Below are positions 35,317-45,080 of a stretch of DNA of 64,000 bases, one piece after another. The notes below the pieces were generated by a model, which did not search any database, had not been told where the DNA came from, and worked only from the letters and a program-made list of their open reading frames with translations. Position numbers and translations under genes: made by a program. Each line of letters opens with the position of its first letter. Positions within the stretch are counted from its first letter, which is position 1. Source of the stretch: Mesorhizobium sp. L-2-11 (lineage in GTDB: Bacteria > Pseudomonadota > Alphaproteobacteria > Rhizobiales > Rhizobiaceae); NCBI RefSeq assembly GCF_016756595.1, contig NZ_AP023257.1:930001-994000 (forward strand), given 5' to 3'.

Positions 35317-36288
35317 TCATGATTGCCGGCTCCGCATGGTGATGAAGGCGCCGAACATGACGACGGCGACCATGATCGCGCCCTCGATGATTGCGGTGAC
35401 GTTGGGATCGATCGCCATGAGCGTCAGGTCGGTGCGCACCAGCCGCAGCACGAAGACGGCGACGATCGGGCCGAGCAACCCGCCTTTGCCGCCGCCAAGT
35501 GCGACGCCGCCGAGCACGACCGCCGCCACGCTGGCGAGAAGGTAAGGGCCGGGAATGGGGGCGCCGATGCCGGTGCTCATGGTCAGCGCCAGCCCGCCCA
35601 TGGCAGCGAAAAGCCCCGACAGGGCATAGGCTATGATTTTGGTGTGCGCGACAGGCACGCCGCTGCGAAACGCCGCGAGCTCGCTGCTGCCGATGGCGTA
35701 GATCGACAGGCCGAGCTTTGAGCGCTTGAGCGGTATCCAGATAATGCAGAGGCAGACGACGAGGAGCACCAGCGCCTTCGGTATCCAGGCCGAGATCCCG
35801 GGCAAGCCCGGGATCGGGACGGTGCCGACGATGGTCGCCCGCAGCCATTCGGCCACCGCGCCGCCGGGCGCAGCGAGGACGAGCAGCGCCGCGCCCTGCA
35901 GGACGAAGAGGGTGGCCAGCGTGACGACGATATCGGGCACGCGGGTGACGACGATCAGCATGCCGTTGACGGCGCCCAGCACCAGCCCCATGGCCAGCAC
36001 GAACGGCACGACAAAAAGCGCGTATTCCTCGCTGGCGCTGTCCATCATCGAGGCGGCGGTGACGCTGGTCAGCGCCATCATGGCGCCGACGGAAAGGTCG
36101 ATGCCGCCGGCGATGACGACAATCGTCTGGGCGGCCACGGCAAAGGCGTAGGGCAGCACCGCACGCACCAGCGAGCCGAAATCGCCGCTGCCATAGCCCG
36201 GTTGGATGAGCCTGGTGATCACCAACAGGGCCACGAACAGGACGAGCAGGCCGACCACCCAGCCCTGACTGCGGACGAGGCGGGTCAA
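35317..36288 (-). CDS. Sugar ABC transporter permease (RbsC type, first permease)
   Basis: A 323-residue permease with VVIAGGIDLSVGAMMALTSV near residue 51, the RbsC hallmark. The TTG start at 36288 is chosen because in a frame one base off the ATPase the ATPase stop TGA would overlap it as TTGA, the tight coupling seen elsewhere here. A TTG at 36321 or an ATG at 36360 would extend it with residues unlike a permease amino end. It pairs with the permease at 34083. Confidence 0.85.
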   Translation of the reverse strand: MTRLVRSQGWVVGLLVLFVALLVITRLIQPGYGSGDFGSLVRAVLPYAFAVAAQTIVVIAGGIDLSVGAMMALTSVTAASMMDSASEEYALFVVPFVLAMGLVLGAVNGMLIVVTRVPDIVVTLATLFVLQGAALLVLAAPGGAVAEWLRATIVGTVPIPGLPGISAWIPKALVLLVVCLCIIWIPLKRSKLGLSIYAIGSSELAAFRSGVPVAHTKIIAYALSGLFAAMGGLALTMSTGIGAPIPGPYLLASVAAVVLGGVALGGGKGGLLGPIVAVFVLRLVRTDLTLMAIDPNVTAIIEGAIMVAVVMFGAFITMRSRQS

Positions 36289-37822
36289 GGTTTCGCCACC
36301 GGCTCGAATGGATATCGGCAAGGATGCCGACGTCCACCTTGGCGCCGCGCGGCAAGCCATACGCGGCGCGCATCAGTGCCGGCTCGTCGGCGAGTTCGAC
36401 TGGGAAGACATCGACGACGCGCCCCCCAAAGATGACGATGACACGATCGCAGACACGCTGCACCTCCTCGAGTTCGGATGTGTAGAACAGCACCGACTTG
36501 CCCTGGTCGGCGAGTTCGCGCAGCAGCTTGTAAATCTCCTGCTTGGTGCCGACATCGATGCCGCGCGTCGGGTCGAAGCAGAGGATGGTCTGTGCTTCAG
36601 CGGCGATCCAGCGGGCGATCGTCACCTTCTGCTGGTTGCCGCCGGACAGCCGCTGCACCTCGCGCTGGGCGCGCGTGTCGATCTGCAGCCGCTCGATCGC
36701 ACTGACGACCCTGGATCGTTCCTGCGCCATGTTGGTCGGCCCCCAGTTTCGCAAGGCGGCGCTGAACGGCAGCGCGATGTTTTCGCGCACCGAGCGCTGC
36801 ATGGTCAGCGCTTCGGTGCGGTCGCCGGGCACATAGGCGATTCCAGCGCGGATCGCATCCGCCGGATGCGCGAATTTCACCGGCTTGCCGTCCACCTCGA
36901 TCGTGCCGCCGGACGGCCGGATCGAGCCGGCCAGCGCGGCGAACAGCTCGTCCTGGCCCTGGCCCTCAAGCGCGACGACGCCGGCGACCTCGCCGTTGGC
37001 CAGGTCGAATGACACGTCATTGAGCCTCGTGCCGACGCGAAGGTTCGCCACGCCGAGGCGCGGACGGCGGTCCCCAGGCGAAGCGGCCTGGCTCGCCTGG
37101 CGCGCCGTCCGCTGCGTCTTTTCGATCCTGGCGCCGAGCATCATCTCGACGATGCGCTCCTCGACGCCGGGCTCGATGTCGACGACACCGACGGTCTCGC
37201 CGTCGCGAAGCACGGTGGCGCGGTCGCAAAGCGCCGAAATCTCGACAAAACGGTGGGAAATGAAGATCACCGAACGGCCGCTGTCGCCCTGGCGGCGGAC
37301 GACCTCAAGCACCTTTTCGGCAAGGTTGGCCGGCAGAGCGGCGGTCATCTCGTCGAGCAGCAGAACGTCGGGCTCGACCGCCAGCGCCCGCGCCAGATCG
37401 AGCACGCGCAGCACGGCAAGCGGGATGTCGCGCGCCGTGTCGCGAATCTCGAGGTCGGGAATGCCGAGTTCGCGCACCCAGGCGCGGAACGGCTCGACCG
37501 GCGTGTCGGTCAGGCGAAGATTGGAGGCGACGTCGAGATCGGGGATGAGCGACGGTTCCTGGTAAACCGGAAGCAGGCCGGCGCGGCGCGCATCTGCAGG
37601 CGAGCGCACGTCGCGGGCCTCGCCGCGGATCAGGATATGTCCGGCGTCGGCGCGGATGGCGCCGGTCAGGATTTTGACCAGCGTCGATTTGCCGGCGCCA
37701 TTGGCGCCCATCAAGGCGTGAACCTCGCCCGGCAGAACCGACAGCGAGGCATTGCGCAACGCCACCACGGCGCCGTAGGTCTTGACGACGCCGGTGGCGT
37801 CCAGGAGGGGGTTGGTGGTCAA
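36285..37822 (-). CDS. Sugar ABC transporter ATP-binding protein (RbsA type), tail probably frameshifted
   Basis: Two ABC domains over about 510 residues. Domain 1 has Walker A GANGAGKST and Walker B LLLDEMTAAL but no LSGGQ; the place reads IPLAVLRVLDLARAL. Domain 2 has the degenerate Walker A (GQGQDELF) and signature LSGGNQQKV. It starts at TTG 37822. The ATPase frame has no stop until 35060, across the whole permease gene, while a +1-type shift near 36300-36380 would end it at TGA 36285-36287, overlapping the permease start. A lost or gained base in the last 30 codons is therefore likely; the end given is that inferred one. Confidence 0.75.
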
Positions 37823-37860
37823 AATCGCGTTGCTCTCGTTCCAAGTAGTAAATGGCGATC

Positions 37861-38013
37861 CTCCCTTCTCCCCTTGTGGGAGAAGGTGGCCTCGCGAAGC
37901 GAGGTCGGATGAGGGGTGCTCCAGGGAACACCAACATCTCATTCCTTCCAGCACCCCTCTTCCGTCTCGGCGCTGCGCGCCGATCCACCTTCTCCCACAG
38001 GGGGAGAAGGCAG
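37861..38013. repeat. Palindromic intergenic repeat, type B (copy B1)
   Basis: CTTCTCCCCTTGTGGGAGAA on the left and CTTCTCCCACAGGGGGAGAA on the right, with outer GAGGGGTGC/GCACCCCTC pairing. It lies between the binding-protein and ATPase genes of the leftward sugar operon. Copy B2 is at 45847-45979. Confidence 0.8.
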
Positions 38014-38038
38014 AAGCGCGGCTCGTCAAAGCAGCGAA

Positions 38039-39073
38039 TTACTCGCCCGGGCCCTTGCAGGCGATGATCTGGTCCTTGGTATAGGTGGTCCAGTCCGGGA
38101 TGGAGATCGAGACCGGCCATTCCGGGCTCAGCGACGGATCGGCGACGCTTTTCAGCTTGGCCTTGCCCTCCTCGGTGACGTTCTCCCAAAGCTGCGGCTC
38201 GACCAGCACGGTCTGCTCCGCCGGCTTCTTGCCGTTCAGGATCTGCAGCGCCAGCGTCACGCCGGCGCCGCCGATCGAACCGGGGTTGGTCACCGCCGCG
38301 CCGACGAGGCCTTCGACCGAGTTCAACTGGCCGACGAAGCCGGCATTGTCGGCGCCGACCACCGGCACCAGCGGCGTCTGCGACTCGACCAGCGCATCGA
38401 CGATCACATTGTCGATGCCCGAGGTCCAGATGCCGTTGAATGGCGATCCGGTGGCGATGAAGTCGAGAATCTGCTGCTTGCCCTGGTCCTGCTGCCAGCC
38501 GGTGAAGACCTCATGCACGACCTTGACGTCGGGGAATTCGGCAAGCGCCTTCTTAAAACCCTTGTCGCGGTCGCTGTCTGCCGAGGCGCCGGCAGCGCCG
38601 CGCATATAGACGACGTCGCCCTTGCCGCCGATCTGCTGGAACAGCCATTTGGCGCCGAGATAAGCGTACTGCTCCTGGTTGTTGGAGATGATGTAGGCCG
38701 AGGGCTCGGTGACCGCCTGGTCGACGGCGACGACGACGATGCCGGCCTTGGTGGCTTCCTCAAGCGCTGACTTGATGCCGGCCGGATCGGCCGGGTTGAC
38801 AACAATGGCGTTGACCTTGGCGCTGATCAGGTTGCGGATGTCCTCGAGCTGGCCGGCGGCGTCGGTGTTGCGATGGGCGATGTTGAGCTTGGTCACCTCG
38901 CCGGAGGCGAGCGCCTGCGCCTTGATGGCGCAGATCATCTCCTCGCGCCAGCCATTGCCCTGCACCGTGTTGGAGACGCCGATCGTGTATTTGGCTTCAG
39001 CGGACGAGACGCCCATCGAAGCCAGAAACGCCGCGCCGGCAAGCAGCGGGACCATTGCCAGAAATTTTTTCAT
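38039..39073 (-). CDS. Sugar ABC transporter substrate-binding protein (RbsB type)
   Basis: A 344-residue periplasmic binding protein with a signal peptide (MKKFLAMVPLLAGAAFLASM, cleavage near SSAEA). YTIGVSNTVQGNGWREEM and VNAIVVNPADPAGIKSAL are typical of the RbsB/D-xylose type, and NNQEQYAYLGAKWL is in the middle. The ATG at 39073 is preceded by GGAGGAGG, so it is preferred over the upstream frame to 39091. It is the binding protein of the ATPase/permease set that follows on the minus strand. The ligand is not identifiable; the isomerase and SDR genes upstream suggest a sugar or polyol. Confidence 0.9.
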   Translation of the reverse strand: MKKFLAMVPLLAGAAFLASMGVSSAEAKYTIGVSNTVQGNGWREEMICAIKAQALASGEVTKLNIAHRNTDAAGQLEDIRNLISAKVNAIVVNPADPAGIKSALEEATKAGIVVVAVDQAVTEPSAYIISNNQEQYAYLGAKWLFQQIGGKGDVVYMRGAAGASADSDRDKGFKKALAEFPDVKVVHEVFTGWQQDQGKQQILDFIATGSPFNGIWTSGIDNVIVDALVESQTPLVPVVGADNAGFVGQLNSVEGLVGAAVTNPGSIGGAGVTLALQILNGKKPAEQTVLVEPQLWENVTEEGKAKLKSVADPSLSPEWPVSISIPDWTTYTKDQIIACKGPGE

Positions 39074-39118
39074 TTCAGTCCTCCTCCACATTGTTTTCAG
39101 TTCAGTTCGAAAAGGGAT

Positions 39119-40033
39119 TTATTTCACGAAGGGGCGCAGCACGTCGCGGGCCAGCAGAAAGCCTCGCTTGACGTTTTCATCGCTGCCCTCAAACCGCCGG
39201 TCCTCGTGCTCGATGATGATGGGCCCGTCGTAGCCGGCGCGATAGAGGCCGGAGAAGATCACATTCCAGTCGACGTCGCCAAGCCCCGGCATGCGCGGCA
39301 CCTGCCAGCCCATCCCGGCCGAGAGGATACCGCGCTCGTAAAGCCCATCACGATCGATCATCAGGTCCTTGGCATGGACATGCAGCACGTACGGGCCGAA
39401 CTCCCTGATGAAGCGGGCCTGGTCGATCATCTGCCAGACCAGGTGCGACGGGTCGAAGTTCATGCCGACGTCGCCGCCCCAGGCGTCTAGGATGCGGCGC
39501 CAGATATAGGGTGAATAGGCGATGTTGTGGCCGCCTGGCCATTCGTCATAGCTGAAGATCATCGGGCAGTTCTCAAAAGCCAGCTTGACGCCGTAGTCGC
39601 GGGCATGGGCGATGATGGCGGGCCATAGTTTGAGTGCCTCTTGCCAGTTGGCGTCGATGGTTTTTGAGGCGTCGCCGCCGCAGAAAGTGTTGACAACAGG
39701 CACGCCCATATGGCTGGCCAGCACGATCACCTTCTTCAAATGATCGATGACGGCCTTGCGGTGGGCAGCATCGGGATGCAGCGGATTGGGGTAGAAACCG
39801 AGGCCCGAGATCGACAGGTTCTCTTCCGTCAGTGCTGCGGTGATTTCCTTGGCCTGCGAGGCCGAGGTCGAGGCGGCGTCGATATGGCTGGTGCCGGCAT
39901 AGCGCCGGGCAGCGCCCGAGGATTTCGGCCAGCAGGCGATCTCGAGCGCCTCGAAGCCGGCAGAACTTGCCCAGTCGGCGACCTCGCCGAGCGGGGTGTC
40001 GGCAAACGGTGCGGTGAGCAGTCCGAGCTTCAT
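39119..40033 (-). CDS. Sugar phosphate isomerase/epimerase family protein (TIM barrel)
   Basis: A 304-residue AP-endonuclease-2/xylose-isomerase-like barrel. Metal-ligand segments are visible: FENCPMIFSYDEWPG (Glu), GMNFDPSHLVWQMID (Asp, His), VLHVHAKDLMID (His) and IIIEHEDRRFEG (Glu). This set is typical of sugar isomerases and epimerases. It starts at ATG 40033 and lies upstream of the ABC binding protein, so it probably acts on the imported sugar in the cytoplasm. Confidence 0.88.
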   Translation of the reverse strand: MKLGLLTAPFADTPLGEVADWASSAGFEALEIACWPKSSGAARRYAGTSHIDAASTSASQAKEITAALTEENLSISGLGFYPNPLHPDAAHRKAVIDHLKKVIVLASHMGVPVVNTFCGGDASKTIDANWQEALKLWPAIIAHARDYGVKLAFENCPMIFSYDEWPGGHNIAYSPYIWRRILDAWGGDVGMNFDPSHLVWQMIDQARFIREFGPYVLHVHAKDLMIDRDGLYERGILSAGMGWQVPRMPGLGDVDWNVIFSGLYRAGYDGPIIIEHEDRRFEGSDENVKRGFLLARDVLRPFVK

Positions 40034-40086
40034 GTGGCCCTCCCGTGGTTCACGACCGGCCTACTATGCCGATTGTGCGGGCCGCT

Positions 40087-40215
40087 TCAACCGTGTGGCC
40101 GCCGGCAATGCGCAAACCTGTCGACGAACGCCATCGGATTGTCGCTGAGCAGACCGTCGTGAGTGGCTGTGACAGCTGTGCGGAAATCATCGTCGGTGGC
40201 GATCCCGTCCGCCAT
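40087..40215 (-). other. Possible 42-aa open frame in the gap between isomerase and dehydrogenase
   Basis: A frame from ATG 40215 to a TGA at 40087-40089 encodes MADGIATDDDFRTAVTATHD and about 22 more residues. It has no good ribosome binding site and looks like the tail of a larger protein that has been lost. The surrounding gap 40034-40307 holds nothing else I can support. Confidence 0.2.
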
Positions 40216-40307
40216 GAGTCATCCCCGGGACCAGCGCCAACCGGTTGTAGCGGGAGGAAGCCGGCTAAGCAGTGCCGGACTTAGCGTTTCGGGCGATGCG
40301 AAAACCG

Positions 40308-41090
40308 TCACCGGTTCGCCCCGATAACCCGTTGCTCCTGGTCGATCAGCGCGCCGGTCATCGGCCCGCAGGCGTCGGAGAGCAGGAACACGGCGAGGTT
40401 GGCCACCTCGTCGGCCGCCAGCAGCCGTCCGAAAGGCTGCGACGCGTTGGCGGCGTCGATCCAGCCGGGGCCATGCCCCAGCGTCTGCGCCTGCATGATG
40501 CGTTCGGCCGGCGTGTCGGTCCAGCCGACATTTATGCCGTTGACGCGGATGCGATCGAAACGGTGCGCGTTGGCGGCGTTGCGGGTCAGCGTCGCGAGTG
40601 CGCCCTTGGTGGCCGAATAGACGGCGAGTTCCGGCGAGCCGCAATGCGCGTTGATCGACAGGATGTTGACGATGGCGCCGCCCTGACCTTGCTTGCGCAT
40701 CTGCCTGATGGCCGCCTGCATCAGAAAGAACGGCGCCCGCGCATTGACGGCGAACAGCGCCGCCCAGTCGTCAAGATCGGCATCGAGGAATGAGGCGCGG
40801 TTGGTCAGCCCGGCGGCGTTGACCAAGGCATCGATACGTCCGAAGCGACTGATACATTCGTCAACCAGCCGCGCCGGCGCCGTGGTATCCGCCAGATCGG
40901 CGGCGACGAATGCGGTTGGCGTGCCGGCCTGGCAGAGCGAGGTCGCCACTTCGCTGCCGCGCACGGGCTCGCGGCCGGTGACCAGCAGGCCGCCGGCACC
41001 GGAACGCGCCAGCGCCTCGGCGATCGCCCGGCCGACGCCCTGCGTCGCACCGGTGACCAGCACCACCTTGCCTTCCAACCGAAACTCCAT
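40308..41090 (-). CDS. SDR family oxidoreductase
   Basis: A 260-residue classical short-chain dehydrogenase. The coenzyme motif is TGATQGVG (TGxxxGxG, residues 14-21), then DLADTTAP with Asp, NAAGL near residue 91, a catalytic Ser in NILSINAHC, and YSATKGAL (YxxxK). It starts at ATG 41090 and runs in the same direction as the isomerase and ABC genes, so a sugar or polyol dehydrogenase is plausible. The substrate is unknown. Confidence 0.9.
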   Translation of the reverse strand: MEFRLEGKVVLVTGATQGVGRAIAEALARSGAGGLLVTGREPVRGSEVATSLCQAGTPTAFVAADLADTTAPARLVDECISRFGRIDALVNAAGLTNRASFLDADLDDWAALFAVNARAPFFLMQAAIRQMRKQGQGGAIVNILSINAHCGSPELAVYSATKGALATLTRNAANAHRFDRIRVNGINVGWTDTPAERIMQAQTLGHGPGWIDAANASQPFGRLLAADEVANLAVFLLSDACGPMTGALIDQEQRVIGANR

Positions 41091-41351
41091 TCCTCCTCCC
41101 GGGACAAGGTTTCCGTTTTCACAGAAGCCAGCAGATCAACCATGCGCTCGAAGCGATGTCGAGCCCATTGTCGATGCGGTGAAACTGCAGATTGGCCTTG
41201 GGCCGCTGCAAAGATGCGGCTGATTTGGGCATCTGACCACAGCATGACTTCCCTGGCTGGGCACCATTAGTCCACTCCGGCAACGACCTGATTTTGCTCT
41301 TGTGGGGCGATTTCGGTCGAGCTAAATGTGGGTTGGGCTTAGGGGTTTTAA

Positions 41352-41495
41352 GTGACGGACATCATCACATTCGTGGTTGCTGGCGCGTGGGCGGCAGTTG
41401 GATTTGGCGTGATTTGGTACGTCAGAACGAGACCGCCTGGCCCTGAAGGTCACGAGGACCCCGATCTGCGGGAATGGCTTGATGGCCAGGTTTAA
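41352..41495 (+). CDS. Possible small membrane protein, 47 aa
   Basis: GTG 41352 to TAA 41493-41495 encodes VTDIITFVVAGAWAAVGFGV, a hydrophobic segment, followed by a charged tail RTRPPGPEGHEDPDLREW. AGGGG lies 8-12 bases upstream. It is next to the tRNA gene on the opposite strand, with no recognised family. It may be real or chance. Confidence 0.4.
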   Translation: MTDIITFVVAGAWAAVGFGVIWYVRTRPPGPEGHEDPDLREWLDGQV

Positions 41496-41579
41496 AGCCC
41501 CAAGCTCAAAGTCCGCCAGAGCGCGTTCGGGGTGCGCCGCCAAAGCTATCTTCCTGATTTTATTTGGGTAAATTTCCGC

Positions 41580-41655
<76 letters not shown>

Positions 41656-41809
41656 GTCCAGCGGATCGGCGCATTTATCGGGCGCGGCGGTTTCCTGTCA
41701 AGACGGCGTTTTGCCCAATACTGCACGGCCAGGCACCGGCCGCCGCGGAAGCTGGCTCTTGCCGCCTTCGCCCGCAATGGCTAAATGTCGGCAACAATCG
41801 GAGACCGGC

Positions 41810-42100
41810 ATGATAGCCCTCATTCAGACCATTGTCTTGGCGCTTGACATTTATTGGTGGATCATCATCGCTTCGGCGATCTTCTCCTGGCTCTACGCCT
41901 TCAACGTCGTCAACTCGCGCAACCAGTTCGTCGATAGCGTCAGCAACATGCTCTTCCGGCTGACTGAGCCGGCGCTGCGGCCGATCCGCCGCTTCCTGCC
42001 CGACCTCGGCGGCATCGACATTTCGCCGATCATCCTGCTTCTGATCCTGTTCTTCCTCAGGCAGTTCCTGCTCACCACGGTGGCGCCGCTGGTCGTCTGA
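41810..42100 (+). CDS. YggT family membrane protein
   Basis: A 96-residue protein with two membrane segments (about residues 2-27 and 65-90) and the YggT core [20 protein letters not shown] with [15 protein letters not shown]. The ATG at 41810 is preceded by GGAG; longer starts would add a charged, unrelated stretch. It is followed after 11 bases by the DUF167 gene, the usual YggT-YggU pair. Confidence 0.9.
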   Translation: MIALIQTIVLALDIYWWIIIASAIFSWLYAFNVVNSRNQFVDSVSNMLFRLTEPALRPIRRFLPDLGGIDISPIILLLILFFLRQFLLTTVAPLVV

Positions 42101-42111
42101 CCCGGCGTTGC

Positions 42112-42441
42112 ATGGCTGGGCCGTTTCGCCCGCGTAACGACGGCCTTGACCTGTTCGTCCGGCTGACGCCGAAAGCGGCGTTGGACAGGCTCGAGGGCAT
42201 CGAGACCTCGGCGGATGGACGAAGCCATCTTAAGGCTCGCGTCCGCGCCGTGCCGGAAAACGGCGCCGCCAACCAGGCGCTGGAACAGCTGGTCGCCAAG
42301 GCGCTGGGAGTGCCGCGATCGGCCGTCTCGGTCGTCGCCGGCGGCACGGCCCGGCTGAAGACGCTGCACGTCCTCGGCGATCCGGCTGCGCTGACGAAAG
42401 CCATCGAGGCGCTGGGTGGCGGCCCAAGCGCGCCGCGTTAA
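42112..42441 (+). CDS. DUF167 (YggU) family protein
   Basis: A 109-residue protein with the DUF167 pattern LFVRLTPKAALDRLEGI at 14-30, LKARVRAVPENGAANQALEQ, and SAVSVVAGGTARLKTLHV. The family's function is unknown. It starts 11 bases after the YggT-like gene, and the two are commonly adjacent in proteobacteria. Confidence 0.9.
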   Translation: MAGPFRPRNDGLDLFVRLTPKAALDRLEGIETSADGRSHLKARVRAVPENGAANQALEQLVAKALGVPRSAVSVVAGGTARLKTLHVLGDPAALTKAIEALGGGPSAPR

Positions 42442-42508
42442 GGTGGCCTGCTGCGAGATGCTTTTGATCAGTCGGTCGAGGTTGGCGATTGGTCCGTTGG
42501 CCCTCGCT

Positions 42509-44557
42509 CTACACCAGGCCGCGCTTGACCATCATCGCTTCGGGCGACGGCATCTTGCCGCGGAAGGCGGTGTAGAGCTCTTCCGGGTCCTTGGAACCGC
42601 CGGCGGCATAGATGTTTTTCCTGAGCCGCTCGGCCAGCGCCGGATTGAATGGGTCGCCCGTCTCCTCGAAGGCGGCGAAGGCGTCGGCGTCGAGCACCTC
42701 CGACCACATGTAGGAATAATAGCCGGCCGAATAGCCGTCACCGGCAAATATGTGGCCGAAATGCGGGGTGCGATGGCGCATGGCGATGGTCTTGGGCATG
42801 TTGAGCTTTTCAAGCGTTTCGGCTTCGAAACGAAGCGGCTCGACCGGCGCATCCTGCCGCGCGTGGTAGGCCATGTCGACCAGTGCCGAGGCGGTGAACT
42901 CGACCGTGGCGAAGCCGGCGCCGAAGGTGCGCGCCGCCAGCATCTTGTCGACCAGCGCCTTCGGCATCGGCTTGCCGGTCGTCACGTGCAGCGCATGCTT
43001 TTCCAGCACCGCCGGCACGGTCAGCCAGTGCTCGTAGAGCTGCGAGGGCAGTTCGACGAAATCGCGGCTGACCGAGGTGCCCGCGACCGACGGCCAGGTG
43101 ACTTCGGTCAGCATGCCATGCAGCGCATGACCGAATTCGTGGAAAAGGGTCTTGGCTTCATCGACCGACAAAAGCGCTGCCTCGCCCTCCGGTGGCTTGG
43201 CGAAATTCATGATGTTGTAGATGACCGGCCTGGAGCCATCGCCAAGCTTGTAGCCGGACTTCAGCGCGCTCATCCAGGCGCCGGAGCGCTTCGAGGGCCG
43301 CGCGAAATAGTCGGCCAGGAACAGACCGCGCTCGCTGCCGTCGGCATTCCTGACGACGAAAACACGTGCTTCCGGATGCCAGGTGGCAATGCCTTGCTTC
43401 TCCTCGAAGCTGATGCCGAATAATTTTGTCGCCACGTCGAAGCAGGCGTCGATGATGCGGTCGAGCTGCAGATATGGCTTCAGCTCGGCCTCGTCGAAGG
43501 CAAATATCTCGGCGCGCAGCCTCTCCTGATAGAAGCGCCAGTCCCAGGCGGCGAATTCTTCGTTGCTGCCGGCCTCGGCCGCCAGCCGCTGCAATTCGAT
43601 CTGGTCGCTTGCCGCCTTTTCCAGCGCCTTTTCCCAGACCGGGTCGAGCAGCTTATGCACCGCCTGTGGCGTCTTTGCCATGGTGTCGTCGAGCTTCAGC
43701 GCTGCGTAGGACGGGTAGCCGAGCAGCTTCGCCTTCTCGGCACGCAGGCGCAGCATGTCGCGCACCACGGCGGTGTTGTCGGTGGCGCCGCCATTCTGGC
43801 CGCGCATGGTGAAGGCGCGGAAGGCGATCTCGCGCAGGTCGCGGCGCTCGGAGAAGGTCGAGAACGGCTCGTAGATCGAGCGCGACAGGGTGACGGCATA
43901 ACGGCCCTTCTGGCCGCGCATCTCGGCGGCTTCCGCCATCGCGCTTTTCAGGAATTCCGGCAGGCCGGCAAGATCGGCCTGGTCGAGGAACAGCGCCCAG
44001 TCGCGCTCGTCGGCAAGCAGGTTCTGGCCGAAAATCGTGCCGAGTGACGACAGCTCCTCATTGATCGCCGCCAGCCGCTTCTTGCCCTCGGCGTCGAGCT
44101 TGGCGCCGGAGCGGACGAAATTTTTCCAGGTCTTTTCCAGCACCCGCAGCGTCTCAGAGTCGAGCTTCAACGCGTCGCGGCGCTGGTAGAGATCGTCGAT
44201 ACGGGCAAACAATCTCTCGTTCATCGAGATCGCCGAGAAATGCCGCGACATCTTTGGCGATATTTCGCGCTCCAGCGCCTGGATCGCTTCGTTGGTGTGG
44301 GCGCCGGCCCGGCACCAGAAGATCGATGAGACATGGTCGAGCGCCTCGCCGCCGAGTTCGAGTGCTGCAAGCGTATTCTCGATGGTCGGGGTCTCGGCAT
44401 TGCCCGCTATCGCCTCGATCTCGGCCTCGTGCGCCGTCAATGCCGCATCGAAAACCCCGGAAAAATCGCCGTCGCCGATGCGGGTGAAATCGGGCAGGCC
44501 GAGCGGCCCTTGCCAGCTGGTCAGCGGATGGGCGGCGAGGTCGACAGCGGACGGCAT
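42509..44557 (-). CDS. M3 family metallopeptidase (oligopeptidase A/Dcp-like)
   Basis: A 682-residue cytoplasmic peptidase with the zinc motif HEFGH (HEXXH) in AKTLFHEFGHALHGML and a downstream Glu in the thimet-oligopeptidase pattern. The ATG at 44557 (MPSAVDLAAH) follows GGAAG; a longer frame to 44644 lacks family content. The enzyme degrades short peptides, for instance from signal peptides and proteolysis. Confidence 0.92.
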   Translation of the reverse strand: MPSAVDLAAHPLTSWQGPLGLPDFTRIGDGDFSGVFDAALTAHEAEIEAIAGNAETPTIENTLAALELGGEALDHVSSIFWCRAGAHTNEAIQALEREISPKMSRHFSAISMNERLFARIDDLYQRRDALKLDSETLRVLEKTWKNFVRSGAKLDAEGKKRLAAINEELSSLGTIFGQNLLADERDWALFLDQADLAGLPEFLKSAMAEAAEMRGQKGRYAVTLSRSIYEPFSTFSERRDLREIAFRAFTMRGQNGGATDNTAVVRDMLRLRAEKAKLLGYPSYAALKLDDTMAKTPQAVHKLLDPVWEKALEKAASDQIELQRLAAEAGSNEEFAAWDWRFYQERLRAEIFAFDEAELKPYLQLDRIIDACFDVATKLFGISFEEKQGIATWHPEARVFVVRNADGSERGLFLADYFARPSKRSGAWMSALKSGYKLGDGSRPVIYNIMNFAKPPEGEAALLSVDEAKTLFHEFGHALHGMLTEVTWPSVAGTSVSRDFVELPSQLYEHWLTVPAVLEKHALHVTTGKPMPKALVDKMLAARTFGAGFATVEFTASALVDMAYHARQDAPVEPLRFEAETLEKLNMPKTIAMRHRTPHFGHIFAGDGYSAGYYSYMWSEVLDADAFAAFEETGDPFNPALAERLRKNIYAAGGSKDPEELYTAFRGKMPSPEAMMVKRGLV

Positions 44558-44660
44558 GGGCAATCTTCCGTTAAGTGAGGGGCTTTCGCTGAGTGGCGGG
44601 ATGAGACGGATCGTCACCGATGTAAAGGCGCTGGCTTGTCGCACGCAATATCGCGGCTGG

Positions 44661-45071
44661 TCAGTAGCTGTCGCAGTTTTCTGCGATCGCCGCCTGCGAG
44701 CTGGCAGTGATGCGGTTGTCGGCGATCGCGAAGGTTTCCTGCATCAGCACGTCGTTGTTGGGGAAATCATAACAGGCGATGACCGTGGTGACGCCGCCTT
44801 CAGTCTTTTCGATCCGATGCCGGATTTCAGCCCCGGCGACTGCGCCCTCCCAGTCGTCGATGGAGGCGATGAATTCCTGCTTGGTCTGGACGACGCCGAG
44901 ATCGTCGAGTTTTATCCGGACGTCGTCGGCAAGCAGGTCCGACAATTCTGTGCGATCGGCGACCAGCAGCGCCGCGTACCAGCGGCCGATGAGCGCGCCG
45001 TCGTCGGCGCGGACGGATATCAGTGAAAACAGCAGCGCCGCTGCGGCCAAAGCGATCGAACGGCATGCCAT
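44661..45071 (-). CDS. Exported NTF2-like hypothetical protein
   Basis: A 136-residue protein with a signal peptide (MACRSIALAAAALLFSLISV, cut near RAD) and an NTF2/SnoaL-like domain, with ALIGRWYAALLVADRTELSD and LADDVRIKLDD typical of that fold. It has no active-site residues I can name. It ends 100 bases before the M3 peptidase start and lies nine bases after the carbonic anhydrase stop, on the same strand. Confidence 0.7.
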   Translation of the reverse strand: MACRSIALAAAALLFSLISVRADDGALIGRWYAALLVADRTELSDLLADDVRIKLDDLGVVQTKQEFIASIDDWEGAVAGAEIRHRIEKTEGGVTTVIACYDFPNNDVLMQETFAIADNRITASSQAAIAENCDSY

Positions 45072-45080
45072 GCAACCCTC

